A DNA stretch of 64,000 nt, from the NCBI RefSeq assembly GCF_030159095.1, contig NZ_BRXS01000003.1, positions 62,001 to 126,000 of the forward strand. The letters are read 5' to 3'. A program made the translations under genes and the position numbers. Position 1 is the first letter of the stretch; each line of letters opens with the position of its first letter. This stretch comes from Roseisolibacter agri. Its GTDB lineage: Bacteria; Gemmatimonadota; Gemmatimonadetes; Gemmatimonadales; Gemmatimonadaceae. The notes beneath the pieces were generated by a model. The model was not told the DNA's origin. It ran no database searches and was given only the letters and a program-made list of their open reading frames with translations. This document shows positions 53,490 to 61,533 of this stretch, in pieces.

Positions 53490-55589
53490 TCACCAGATCT
53501 GCGCGCGCAGCGCGGCCGGGCGGACCATCTTGTCGCCCTCCTTGCAGCCGAACGCCGCGCGGAACTCCGGCATGTTGGAGAGCGGGCCGTTCACGCGCCA
53601 CATCCCCGGCGAGTGCGGGTCCGTCTGCACCTGGTTGCGCGCCGCCTCGTCGCGCTGGAGCGTGCGCCACACTTGCGCCCAGCCGAGGAAGAAGCGCTGC
53701 TCGGGCGTGAAGCCGTCGATCTTCTCGCGCGACTTCCCCTCGTAGGCCTTCTGCATCGCGGCGTAGGCGATGGTCAGCCCGCCGAGGTCCGCGATGTTCT
53801 CGCCGAGCGTGAGCTGGCCGTTCACCTTCGTCACGCTGTCGACGACGGTGTAGCCGTTGAACTGGTCGACGACCTTCTGCGCCTCGGCCTTGTACTTCGC
53901 GGCGTCGGCGGCCGTCCACCAGTCGCGCAGGTTGCCCTTCGCGTCGTACTGGCGGCCCTGGTCGTCGAAGCCGTGCGACATCTCGTGGCCGATGACCGCG
54001 CCCATCGCGCCGTAGTTCACGGCGTCGTCGGCGTTCGGGTCGTAGAACGGCGACTGGAGGATGCCCGCCGGGAAGACGATCTCGTTCCAGCTCGGGTTGT
54101 AGTACGCGTTGACCGTCGGCGGCGTCATGCTCCACTCGGTCTTGTCGATCGGCTTGCCCAGCTTGGCCCAGTTGCGCGCGCGGTTGAAGTCCTGCACGCG
54201 CTTCAGGTTCGCGAGGTACGGCCCGTCCTGGACGTCGAGCGCCGAGTAGTCGCGCCACTTGTCGGGGTAGCCGATCTTCGGCGTGAACGCGGCCAGCTTG
54301 GCGAGCGCCTGCTGCTTGGTGGAGTCGCTCATCCACGCCGCGGTCGTGATCTTGTCGCGCAGCGCGGCGCGCAGGTTCTCGACCATCGCCAGCGCGCGCT
54401 GCTTGTCCTTCTCGGTGAAGGTGCGGCGCACGTACTCCTGCCCCACCGCCTCGCCGAGCGCGCCGTTGGTGGTGTTGGTGCACCGCTTGGCGCGCGGCTG
54501 CTGCTCCTTCGCGCCGCTGAACGTCGCGCCGAAGCGGAACGCCTCGTTGACGAACGCGCTGCTCAGCGCGCCCGCCGACGCGTCGATCGCGTGGTAGCGC
54601 AGGTAGGCGCGCCACGTCTCCACCGGCTCGGTGGCGAGCAGCGAGTCGATCGCCCTGAAGTACGCGGGCTGGCGGACATTCACCTCGGTGAACGCGGGCG
54701 CGCCCTGCGCCTTGAAGTAGCCGGCCCAGTCGATGTGCGGCGTCATCTTCTGGAAGTCGGCGAGCGACATCTTGTTGTAGACGGCGTTCGGGTCGCGCAT
54801 GGCGACGCGCGACATGCTCGCCTCCGCCATCTTCGTCTCGACCGCGAGCACGCGCTCGGCGTCCGCCTTCGCGGTCGCGGCGTCGGCGCCGGTCAGCTCG
54901 AAGTACTTCGCGGCGTGGGCGACGAACGCCTCCCGCACGCCCTTGCTGCGCGCGTCGTCCTTGAGGTACAGGTCGCGGTCGGGGAGACCGAGGCCGCCCT
55001 GGCTCGCGCTGACGATGAGGGCGTTGGAGTTCTTGGCGTCCGGCCCCGGCCCGGCCCCGAACGGCGCCAGCCCCGCCTCGGCCTCCAGCGGCCCGAGGGC
55101 GCGCGCGAGGTCCTGGTGGGTCTTGATGCCGTCGATGCGGGCGAGCAGCGGCTTGATGGGCGTGTAGCCGGCCGTCTCGAGCGCCACCGAGTCGATGCAC
55201 GACCGGTAGAAGGCGCCGATGCGCTGGACGTTGGCCTGCGGGGAGCTCTTGGCGTCCACGACCGGGACCGTGCGGACGGCCTGGCGGTCGGGCCGGCCGG
55301 CGGTGCGCGCGTCGGGCTTCGGCTGGGCGGCGGCCGCCTCGACGATCTGGCGCAGCACGCCCTCGTTCTTGTCCGCGAGCTCGTTGAAGGCGCCCCAGCG
55401 CGAGTAGGCGGCGGGGATGGTGCTCCGCTTCAGCCAGCCGCCGTTGGCGAACTGGTTGAAGTCCGCGCACGGGGCGCAGGTGGTGTCGAGGTTGGCGGGG
55501 TCGAGGCCGCGGGAGCGGGCGGGACCCTGCGCGGCGAGGGGCGCGGCGCTCGCCAGGAAGGCGAGGAGCGCGAGGCGGGAACGACTCAT
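53490..55589 (-). CDS. M13 family zinc metallopeptidase (neprilysin-like)
   Basis: The 699-residue protein begins at ATG 55589 with a signal peptide (LALLAFLASAAPLAAQ). The N-terminal M13 domain starts DPANLDTTCAPCADFNQFANGGW. The catalytic domain has NAYYNPSWNEIVFPAGILQ, the zinc motif in VIGHEMSHGFDDQGRQ (around residue 533) and ENIADLGGLTIAYAAM. It cleaves peptides in the periplasm. An ATG further upstream would add residues encoded only by family C repeat and is rejected. Confidence 0.93.
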   Translation of the reverse strand: MSRSRLALLAFLASAAPLAAQGPARSRGLDPANLDTTCAPCADFNQFANGGWLKRSTIPAAYSRWGAFNELADKNEGVLRQIVEAAAAQPKPDARTAGRPDRQAVRTVPVVDAKSSPQANVQRIGAFYRSCIDSVALETAGYTPIKPLLARIDGIKTHQDLARALGPLEAEAGLAPFGAGPGPDAKNSNALIVSASQGGLGLPDRDLYLKDDARSKGVREAFVAHAAKYFELTGADAATAKADAERVLAVETKMAEASMSRVAMRDPNAVYNKMSLADFQKMTPHIDWAGYFKAQGAPAFTEVNVRQPAYFRAIDSLLATEPVETWRAYLRYHAIDASAGALSSAFVNEAFRFGATFSGAKEQQPRAKRCTNTTNGALGEAVGQEYVRRTFTEKDKQRALAMVENLRAALRDKITTAAWMSDSTKQQALAKLAAFTPKIGYPDKWRDYSALDVQDGPYLANLKRVQDFNRARNWAKLGKPIDKTEWSMTPPTVNAYYNPSWNEIVFPAGILQSPFYDPNADDAVNYGAMGAVIGHEMSHGFDDQGRQYDAKGNLRDWWTAADAAKYKAEAQKVVDQFNGYTVVDSVTKVNGQLTLGENIADLGGLTIAYAAMQKAYEGKSREKIDGFTPEQRFFLGWAQVWRTLQRDEAARNQVQTDPHSPGMWRVNGPLSNMPEFRAAFGCKEGDKMVRPAALRAQIW

Positions 55590-55690
55590 GACCGACACGG
55601 CGGAGGAGGGTACGGCGGAGGACGAGGCGGCGGAGGGCGGAACGGCGTGCAACGATACGGCGGAGACCCTGGGGCGTCCGTCGGCCGTTC
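55590..55690. repeat. family C 15-nt repeat upstream of the M13 peptidase
   Basis: Plus-strand units CGGCGGAGGAGGGTA, CGGCGGAGGACGAGG, CGGCGGAGGGCGGAA and CGGCGTGCAACGATA follow each other at 15 nt. They occupy the 5' region of the peptidase gene. Confidence 0.75.
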
Positions 55691-55797
55691 AGCCTCGCAG
55701 TGTACCCGCCGGATCCGCCGGTGCTCCAGATGAAGTGACACCGATTTCACCAACCCGGAACGGCGGCACCCTTGTCCCGATTCGGCCGCCGGTGGCC

Positions 55798-55900
55798 GGC
55801 AGAAAGTGCCAGACGGCAGCTTCTGCCGAGTGATCCACAGGTGGCCGCGCGGGCCGCAGAAAGCGCGCAACCGCTGGCCTGACAACGGCTTGAGCGAGCG
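55798..55900 (+). promoter_or_regulatory. upstream region of flgB operon with GGCA-N5-TGCC palindromes
   Basis: GGCA-N5-TGCC occurs at 55798-55810 and 55815-55827. About 70 bp downstream is GCGCAAC followed by CTTGAGCGA (55889-55897). The fliF operon has the same elements in the same order. The remaining gap bases (55691-55797) show nothing clear. Confidence 0.45.
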
Positions 55901-55959
55901 CGACCGGAACGGCGCGGCGGTTGCCTTCCGGCGGGTGCCTCCCTCCTGCCCCTCCGCCC

Positions 55960-56262
55960 ATGCCCTTTGGCTTCATCAACCGCGTCTCCTCCGCCGCGTC
56001 GCTGCGCTCCGCGCTCGACGTCAGCGCCGCGCGGACGCGTGCGATCGGCGACCGGGTCGCCAAGGCGTCGCTGAACAACGGCGACGGCTTCGCCCTCGCG
56101 GCAACTTCTGCCGAGAGCCCGGAAGGGGCCAAGCCCGGCCCGCCGGTGGACCTGGAGGGGGAGATGGTCAGCCTCGCCGACGAGCAGCTCCGCTACGAGG
56201 CCACGGCCAAGCTCCTCGAGAAGACGTACTCGACGATCCGGCTGAGCCTCCGCGACCGCTGA
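55960..56262 (+). CDS. flgB: FlgB proximal rod protein, short form
   Basis: From ATG 55960 the product has 100 residues, shorter than typical FlgB (about 115-140). The N-terminal helix RSALDVSAARTRAIGDRVAKAS and the C-terminal helix EMVSLADEQLRYEATAKLLEKTYSTIRLSLRD are typical of FlgB. The usual NxANxxTPGY segment after the first helix is replaced by NNGDGFALA, and the middle is reduced. The gene order flgB-flgC-fliE supports the call. It would form part of the periplasmic rod. Confidence 0.82.
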   Translation: MPFGFINRVSSAASLRSALDVSAARTRAIGDRVAKASLNNGDGFALAATSAESPEGAKPGPPVDLEGEMVSLADEQLRYEATAKLLEKTYSTIRLSLRDR

Positions 56263-56276
56263 CCGCGAGACCGTAG

Positions 56277-56885
56277 ATGCCCTCGATCCCCAAGCTCGGC
56301 CTCCTCCCCGCGTTCGCGCCGCAGTCGCCGGTGCGCCCGATGTTCCGCTCGATGGCGATCGCCGCGAGCGGGCTCTCGGCGCAGCGCCAGCGCCTGGAGA
56401 CGATCGCCACCAACCTGGCCAACGCGGAGACCACGCGCGGCCCGGACGGGACGCCGTACCGGCGGAAGGTGGCGGTGATGCAGACCGCGACGGCCGAGAC
56501 GCAGCTGTTCGGCGCGACCACCCCGGCAGGACTTGCCGGCACGGTCTCGAACCCGGTCCCGCCGTTCGGCAACAACGCCTTCCAGGTGCCGGCGCTCTCG
56601 GCCATCCAGCCGCGCGGCGACTCCGACGCGATCCCCCTCCCCCTCGGCAACGACGACGGCCTGCACGGCGTCCGCGTGGCCGGGATCGCGGAGGACCAGA
56701 CGGAGGGCCCGCTGGTCTACGACCCGTCGCACCCGGACGCGGACGGCAACGGCTACGTGCGCTACCCGAACGTCCGCGTGACCGACGAGATGATCGACAT
56801 GCTGGACGCCCGCCGGATCTACGACGCCAACGCGACGGTCTTCCAGTCGGCGAAGGCGATGCTGAAGAAAGCCCTCGAAATCTGA
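56277..56885 (+). CDS. flgC: FlgC proximal rod protein
   Basis: The product has 202 residues from ATG 56277; a second start at 56340 (MFRSMAIAASGLSAQRQ) fits the usual FlgC N terminus and may be the true one (181 residues). The motif RLETIATNLANAETTRGPDG..YRRKVAVMQ and the C-terminal YVRYPNVRVTDEMIDMLDARRIYDANATVFQSAKAML are diagnostic. A Gly/Pro-rich insert lies at about 70-130. Confidence 0.93.
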   Translation: MPSIPKLGLLPAFAPQSPVRPMFRSMAIAASGLSAQRQRLETIATNLANAETTRGPDGTPYRRKVAVMQTATAETQLFGATTPAGLAGTVSNPVPPFGNNAFQVPALSAIQPRGDSDAIPLPLGNDDGLHGVRVAGIAEDQTEGPLVYDPSHPDADGNGYVRYPNVRVTDEMIDMLDARRIYDANATVFQSAKAMLKKALEI

Positions 56886-56899
56886 CCCCCGCAGGCCCC

Positions 56900-57286
56900 A
56901 TGTCCGTCTCCAACGTCAACAACAACCCGCTCGCCGCCGCGCTCCGCGGCGCCGGCCGTCCGCTGTCCAACGGCGTCCAGCCGGGCGCGGGCAATGCCGG
57001 CCACGCCGGCGCCGTCCGGCCGCAGGCGGCCCCCGCGCCCGCCGCGCTCCGGCCGCAGCAGCCGCTGGCCGCGGTGCAGCCGTCGCTGCCGGCGGAGCCG
57101 CCGGCGGGCACCGACCCGGCGCTCTGGAGCGTGCTGACCGGTGAGGAGCGGGCGTTCTTCGCCAAGGCCGCCACGATGGGCCCGCTGACCTACAGCCGCA
57201 TCTCGGCCGGCATCGGCCAGCTGCAGGGCGGCGCGCCCGCCCCGGCCGGCGCGATGATCGGCGGCCGCCTCGACATCCGCGCCTGA
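56900..57286 (+). CDS. unknown protein between flgC and fliE, 128 aa
   Basis: The protein starts MSVSNVNNNPLAAAL, has a Pro/Ala-rich disordered half (about 20-70), then a compact helical segment DPALWSVLTGEERAFFAKAATMGPLTYSRISAG. It lies 14 bp after flgC and 10 bp before fliE in the same operon. I recognise no family; its place suggests a rod- or export-linked accessory protein. Confidence 0.7.
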   Translation: MSVSNVNNNPLAAALRGAGRPLSNGVQPGAGNAGHAGAVRPQAAPAPAALRPQQPLAAVQPSLPAEPPAGTDPALWSVLTGEERAFFAKAATMGPLTYSRISAGIGQLQGGAPAPAGAMIGGRLDIRA

Positions 57287-57296
57287 GGCCCCGACC

Positions 57297-57671
57297 ATGG
57301 CCGACGCGATCTCCGGCATCACCAGCCGCATGGCCCAGCTGGGCGCCTACGGCCAGGGGCCGCTGGGCGGCATGGGCGGGCTGCGCGGCGTCGACACCGG
57401 CGCCATCAAGGTCCCCGCGGGCGCGCCCGAGACGGGCGGTGGAGGAACCTCCGGCGCCAGCTTCGGCGACACGCTGAAGCAGTTCATCGGCGGGGTGTCG
57501 GACGCCCAGGACGCGGCCGGCGAGCTGCGCGACAAGTTCGTGCGCGGCGAGAACGTCGAGCTCCACCAGGTGATGGCCGCCAGCGAGGAGGCCAGCATCT
57601 CGCTCGAGATGATGGTCGAGCTGCGCAACAAGGTCACCGAGGCCTACCGGACGCTGATCAGCATGCAGTAG
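57297..57671 (+). CDS. fliE: FliE basal body protein
   Basis: The 124-residue protein has a Gly-rich N terminus and the conserved FliE C terminus: ASFGDTLKQFIGGVSDAQDAAGEL, VELHQVMAASEEASISLEMMVELRNKVTEAYRTLISMQ. FliE joins the MS ring to the rod. It ends the flgB operon, and two GC hairpins follow. Confidence 0.94.
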   Translation: MADAISGITSRMAQLGAYGQGPLGGMGGLRGVDTGAIKVPAGAPETGGGGTSGASFGDTLKQFIGGVSDAQDAAGELRDKFVRGENVELHQVMAASEEASISLEMMVELRNKVTEAYRTLISMQ

Positions 57672-57714
57672 GACGGGCAGTCGCGCGGCGGTCGCCGCTC
57701 GCGCCGCCCCTTCC

Positions 57715-57748
57715 GGGCGCCCACTCGCCACGCCGCGAGCGGGCGCCC
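57715..57748 (+). terminator. 14-bp hairpin after fliE
   Basis: Arms 57715-57728 and 57735-57748 pair with one mismatch around a 6-nt loop. A second hairpin, CCGAGCGGC (57766-57774) with GCCGCTCGG (57782-57790), follows. Confidence 0.7.
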
Positions 57749-57795
57749 GCGTGCATCCGGGGCGGCCGAGCGGCAAACCCGGCCGCTCGGAGGCC

Positions 57796-57900
57796 GGCAG
57801 GAATTGCCGTCCGGGCACGTTCGGACCGGCGCGGCAGAATCGGCCGAGGAAGGTAAGTCGCGCAACGACAGTGACTTGAGCGAACGGACGGGCGCGGTAC
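57796..57900 (+). promoter_or_regulatory. upstream region of fliF operon with GGCA-N5-TGCC palindrome
   Basis: GGCA-N5-TGCC at 57796-57808 lies 74 bp before ACTTGAGCGA (57874-57883), which is preceded by CGCGCAAC (57859-57866). The flgB operon has the same set. The bases 57900-57979 form the leader with no further structure seen. Confidence 0.45.
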
Positions 57901-57979
57901 GCAGACTGCCTCTACGGGTGGCACCACGGCACCACGGGCTCCCCCTCCCGCCCGCGCCGTCCCGCCTCGCTCCCGCCTC

Positions 57980-59575
57980 GTGTCCTCCTCCCTGCTCGAT
58001 CCCATCCAGCCCCTGCTCGACCGGATCGGCGGCGCCCGTCGCGCCGGCATCCTGCTCGTGGGGCTCGTCACCGCCGGCCTGATCTTCGGCGTGTCGCGCT
58101 GGGCCACGGCCCCGGTGTGGGTCCCCGCCTTCGCGGGCGTGCCGGTGGAGAGCGTCGGCAAGATGACCGACAAGCTGACCGAGGCGGGGATCGCCTTCCA
58201 GCTGGAGAAGGGCGGCTCGGAGATCCAGGTCCGCACCGAGGATCTCGCCAAGGCCCGCGTCGCGCTCGCCCGCGAGGGGCTGCCGACCGCCGGCCGTCCC
58301 GGCCTCGAGCTGTTCGACCAGCCCAGCTGGGGCATGACCGACTTCACGCAGCGCATCAACTACCGTCGCGCGCTCGAGGGGGAGCTGGAGCGCACGATCG
58401 GGAAGATGCGCGGCATCGAGCACGCGCAGGTCCACGTGGCGATGGCGGAGAACGCCGTCTTCCGCCGCACCGACCGCCCGCTCGAGGCCTCCGTCGTCCT
58501 CAAGCTCGCCGGCGGCGAGACGCCGCCCGCCGACGTCGTGCGCGGCATCGCGCACCTCGTGGCCGCCAGCGTCGACGGCCTCGACTCCGACCACGTGACC
58601 GTCGTCGACGACGGCGGCCGCATGCTCACGCTCGACGCCGAGGACGCGTCGCTGGCCGGGCTCACGAGCCGGCAGCTCGCGGTGCAGCGCGAGGTCGAGA
58701 GCTACCTGGAGAAGAAGGCGCAGTCGATCGTCGGCCAGATCGTCGGCGGCGCCAACGCCCGCGTGCAGGTCTCCGCGCTGATCAACTTCGACCGCGTCGA
58801 GCGCACGACGCAGGCGGTCGATCCCGACAAGCAGGCGGTGGCCACCGAGCAGCGCGCCGAGATCACGCCGGGCGCGCAGGGCGGCGCGGCGTCGAGCAAC
58901 GTCGCGACGAGCTACGAGACCACGAAGAGCACCGAGAGCTTCAGCGGCGCGATCGGCAACGTGAAGCGCCTGACGGTCGCGGTGCTGGTGAACGACCGCG
59001 CGGTGCCCGGCCCCAAGCCGTCGGCGCTCCCGCGCACGTCGGCCGAGCTGGCGCGCATCGACACGCTGGTGCGCAACGCGGTGGGCGTGGACAGCGCGCG
59101 CGGCGACAAGCTCTCGGTCGTCAACGTCGCCTTCGACGGCGCGCCGGTGGCGGTCGCCGACTCGGTGCCGCAGGACCTGTGGGCGAAGGTGTCGCAGGTG
59201 CAGAAGCCGCTCGTCACCGGCGGCGCGCTGCTGGCGATCCTGCTGGTCGCGGTGCTGACGATGCGATCGCTGCGCCCCGCGAAGCCGGCGCTCGATCCCG
59301 TGCTGGCGCGCGTGGGCCCCGGCGCCGCCGGCGCCACCGCGACGGCCGCGCTGACCACCGGCACGCACGCCGCGCTGAGCGCCGAGGAAATGCGCGCGCT
59401 CGGCTCCGGCGAGGGCGAGCGGCACTCGCAGGTCGTGATCGCGGGCCCCGAGGCGCACGAGCCGATCGTGCTGCGCGAGGTGGCGAACCCGGTGCGCGAC
59501 CAGGTGGTCGCGATCATCGAGCAGCGCCCCGAGGCGGCGACGCGCGTCGTCCGCAACTGGCTGAAGCAGGACTGA
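57980..59575 (+). CDS. fliF: FliF MS-ring protein
   Basis: The 531-residue protein starts at GTG 57980. The first membrane helix is near 20-42 and the second near 408-428 (PLVTGGALLAILLVAVLTM). Between them are the ring-building motifs TDFTQRINYRRALEGELERTIGKM, VHVAMAENAVFRRTDRPLEASVVLKL and VTVVDDGGRMLTLD. The C terminus (VIIEQRPEAATRVVRNWLKQD region) binds FliG. It forms the MS ring in the inner membrane. Confidence 0.96.
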   Translation: MSSSLLDPIQPLLDRIGGARRAGILLVGLVTAGLIFGVSRWATAPVWVPAFAGVPVESVGKMTDKLTEAGIAFQLEKGGSEIQVRTEDLAKARVALAREGLPTAGRPGLELFDQPSWGMTDFTQRINYRRALEGELERTIGKMRGIEHAQVHVAMAENAVFRRTDRPLEASVVLKLAGGETPPADVVRGIAHLVAASVDGLDSDHVTVVDDGGRMLTLDAEDASLAGLTSRQLAVQREVESYLEKKAQSIVGQIVGGANARVQVSALINFDRVERTTQAVDPDKQAVATEQRAEITPGAQGGAASSNVATSYETTKSTESFSGAIGNVKRLTVAVLVNDRAVPGPKPSALPRTSAELARIDTLVRNAVGVDSARGDKLSVVNVAFDGAPVAVADSVPQDLWAKVSQVQKPLVTGGALLAILLVAVLTMRSLRPAKPALDPVLARVGPGAAGATATAALTTGTHAALSAEEMRALGSGEGERHSQVVIAGPEAHEPIVLREVANPVRDQVVAIIEQRPEAATRVVRNWLKQD

Positions 59576-59588
59576 GGCAGAGCCCCCG

Positions 59589-60644
59589 ATGAAGACCTCG
59601 ACCGCCCTCGCGCAGTTCACCGAGTCCAAGGCCATGCTGCACGGCCGCCCGCTCACCGGCCGGCAGAAGGTCGCCGTGCTGTGCATGGCGGTCGGCACCG
59701 AGTTCGCCGCCAAGATCACCACCGGCCTCTCGAACGACGAGGCGGAGATGATCTCGTACGAGATCGCGCAGCTCGACCGCATCCCGCAGGACCTGATGGA
59801 GGTCGTGCTCGCGGAGTGGCTCGAGAGCACGCTCGGCATCGCGTCGCTGACGACGGGCGGCCTGGAGTACGCGCGCGAGGTGCTGGAGAAGGCGTACGGG
59901 AAGTCGCGCGCGGACGGCATCCTGCGCCGCATCACGAGCCAGCTGGCCGACACGGCCGGCCTGCACCGCCTGCGCAAGGCCGATCCGCAGCAGCTCGCGA
60001 CGACGCTGCGCGGCGAGCACCCGCAGACGGTCGCGCTGGTGCTCGCGCACCTCGACGCGCCGCACACCGCGGCCATCCTGCGCGAGATGCCGACCGCGTT
60101 CGGCGGCGAGGTGCTCTACCGCATGGCGCGCATGGAGAAGGTCTCGCCGGAGATGCTGCAGCTCATCGAGCGCGCGCTCTCCAGCGACGCGGACCTCAGC
60201 TTCTCGCAGGGCATGTCGGCCGCCGGTGGCCCGGCCGCGGTGGCGTCGGTGCTCAACCTCGTCAGCGGCACGCTCGAGAAGGAGCTGCTGGAGGGCGTCT
60301 CGGAGCGCGACACGATGCTCTGCGAGCAGATCAAGAACCTGATGTTCGTCTTCGAGGACCTCGTGACCCTCGACGACAAGTCGCTGCAGCGCCTCCTGCG
60401 CGAGGTCGAGGCCAAGCAGCTCGCGCTGGCGCTCAAGGCGGCCAGCGACGAGCTGAAGGGCAAGATCCTCGGCGCGATGTCGCAGCGTGCGGTCGCCGCG
60501 CTCAAGGAGGAGATGGAGTTCATGGGCCCGGTGAAGATGCGCGACGTCGAGGCCGCGCAGTCGGCCATCGTCTCGCAGGTCCGCAAGCTCGAGGAGACGG
60601 GCGAGATCGTGCTGAGCGCCGGGAGCGACGATGTCCTCGTCTGA
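59589..60644 (+). CDS. fliG: FliG motor switch protein
   Basis: The 351-residue protein has the three FliG domains: the N-terminal FliF-binding part (LTGRQKVAVLCMAVGTEFAAKI), the middle domain with EHPQTVALVLAHLDAPHTAAIL, and the C-terminal torque helix with FVFEDLVTLDDKSLQRLLREVE and LKEEMEFMGPVKMRDVEAAQ. It is 13 bp after fliF and overlaps fliH by 14 nt. Confidence 0.96.
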   Translation: MKTSTALAQFTESKAMLHGRPLTGRQKVAVLCMAVGTEFAAKITTGLSNDEAEMISYEIAQLDRIPQDLMEVVLAEWLESTLGIASLTTGGLEYAREVLEKAYGKSRADGILRRITSQLADTAGLHRLRKADPQQLATTLRGEHPQTVALVLAHLDAPHTAAILREMPTAFGGEVLYRMARMEKVSPEMLQLIERALSSDADLSFSQGMSAAGGPAAVASVLNLVSGTLEKELLEGVSERDTMLCEQIKNLMFVFEDLVTLDDKSLQRLLREVEAKQLALALKAASDELKGKILGAMSQRAVAALKEEMEFMGPVKMRDVEAAQSAIVSQVRKLEETGEIVLSAGSDDVLV

Positions 60645-61533
60645 CCCGCGGCGCGTCGCCGTCCGCGGCGCGGTGCTCGGCCCCGACGCGCTGGCCGCGT
60701 TCGGCCTCGCCGGCACGGGCAGCACCGGCGCGGCGGGCGCGTGGCAGCCGCGCGACCTCGCCGACGCGGGCGCCGCGCCGGTCGCGACGCACGCCGCGCT
60801 GGAGGCCTTCGCATCGTTCGACGCGGAGCCGGTGGCCGTCGCGACGCCGTGGAGCGGCGACGTGGACGCCGCCGACGACGCCTTCGCCGACGCGCTCCCC
60901 GACTTCCTGACCGTCGAGGACGACGAGGTCGCGGTGGGCCTGTCGCCCGAGCTGACGCTGGTGCGCGAGCGCGCCGTGCGCGACGAGCTGGCGCGCGACT
61001 ACGAGGCGCAGCTGGCCGCGATGGCCGCGCGCCACGAGGCGGAGCTGCAGGAGGCCTACGCCGCCGGCCACGCCGCCGGGCAGGCCGACGGCGCCGCGCA
61101 GGCCGAGCAGATGCTGGCCGACGCGATGAGCGTCCTCGAGGCCGCGCGCGCGCAGCTCCTCGCGCACGAGGACCGCTGGCTCGCGCACCTGCAGGAGAAC
61201 GTCGCCGTGCTCGCGGTGGGCGTGGCGCGCCACGTCATCGGCCGCGAGATCGCGGGCGACGACACGCTGGTGCGCGCGCGCGTCGCCGCCGCGGTGGCCG
61301 AGTTCCCGCTGCACGAGCCGCTGACGCTGCGCGTGCACCCGGACGACCTGTCGCTGCTGAAGATGGCGTTCGAGCTGGAGCGCGGCGGCGACCTGCGCGA
61401 GCCGCGCTGGATCGCCGACGACCGCGTCGCGCGCGGCGGCTGCCTGGTGGAGGGCCGCGAGCGCATCGTCGACGGGCGCGTGGACACCGCGCTGGAGCGC
61501 GTGTACCGCCAGCTGAGCGGGCAGCATGCCTGA
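60631..61533 (+). CDS. fliH: FliH export ATPase regulator
   Basis: The 300-residue protein has an Ala/Asp-rich N-terminal half, then a coiled region (YEAQLAAMAARHEAELQEAYAAGHAAGQADGAAQAEQML) with the GxxxG-like spacing of FliH. The C-terminal domain includes VLAVGVARHVIGREIAGDD and RVHPDDLSLLK. It binds FliI. Both ends overlap its neighbours (14 and 8 nt). Confidence 0.9.
   Translation: MSSSDPRRVAVRGAVLGPDALAAFGLAGTGSTGAAGAWQPRDLADAGAAPVATHAALEAFASFDAEPVAVATPWSGDVDAADDAFADALPDFLTVEDDEVAVGLSPELTLVRERAVRDELARDYEAQLAAMAARHEAELQEAYAAGHAAGQADGAAQAEQMLADAMSVLEAARAQLLAHEDRWLAHLQENVAVLAVGVARHVIGREIAGDDTLVRARVAAAVAEFPLHEPLTLRVHPDDLSLLKMAFELERGGDLREPRWIADDRVARGGCLVEGRERIVDGRVDTALERVYRQLSGQHA

Noticed and set aside
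55700-57979. sigma-54 (-24/-12) promoters for the flgB and fliF operons
   Set aside because: An NtrC-type activator in the locus made this likely, but no site with GG-N10-GC and a good TGGCAC/TTGC context could be read. The closest (near 55875) fails the -12 element.
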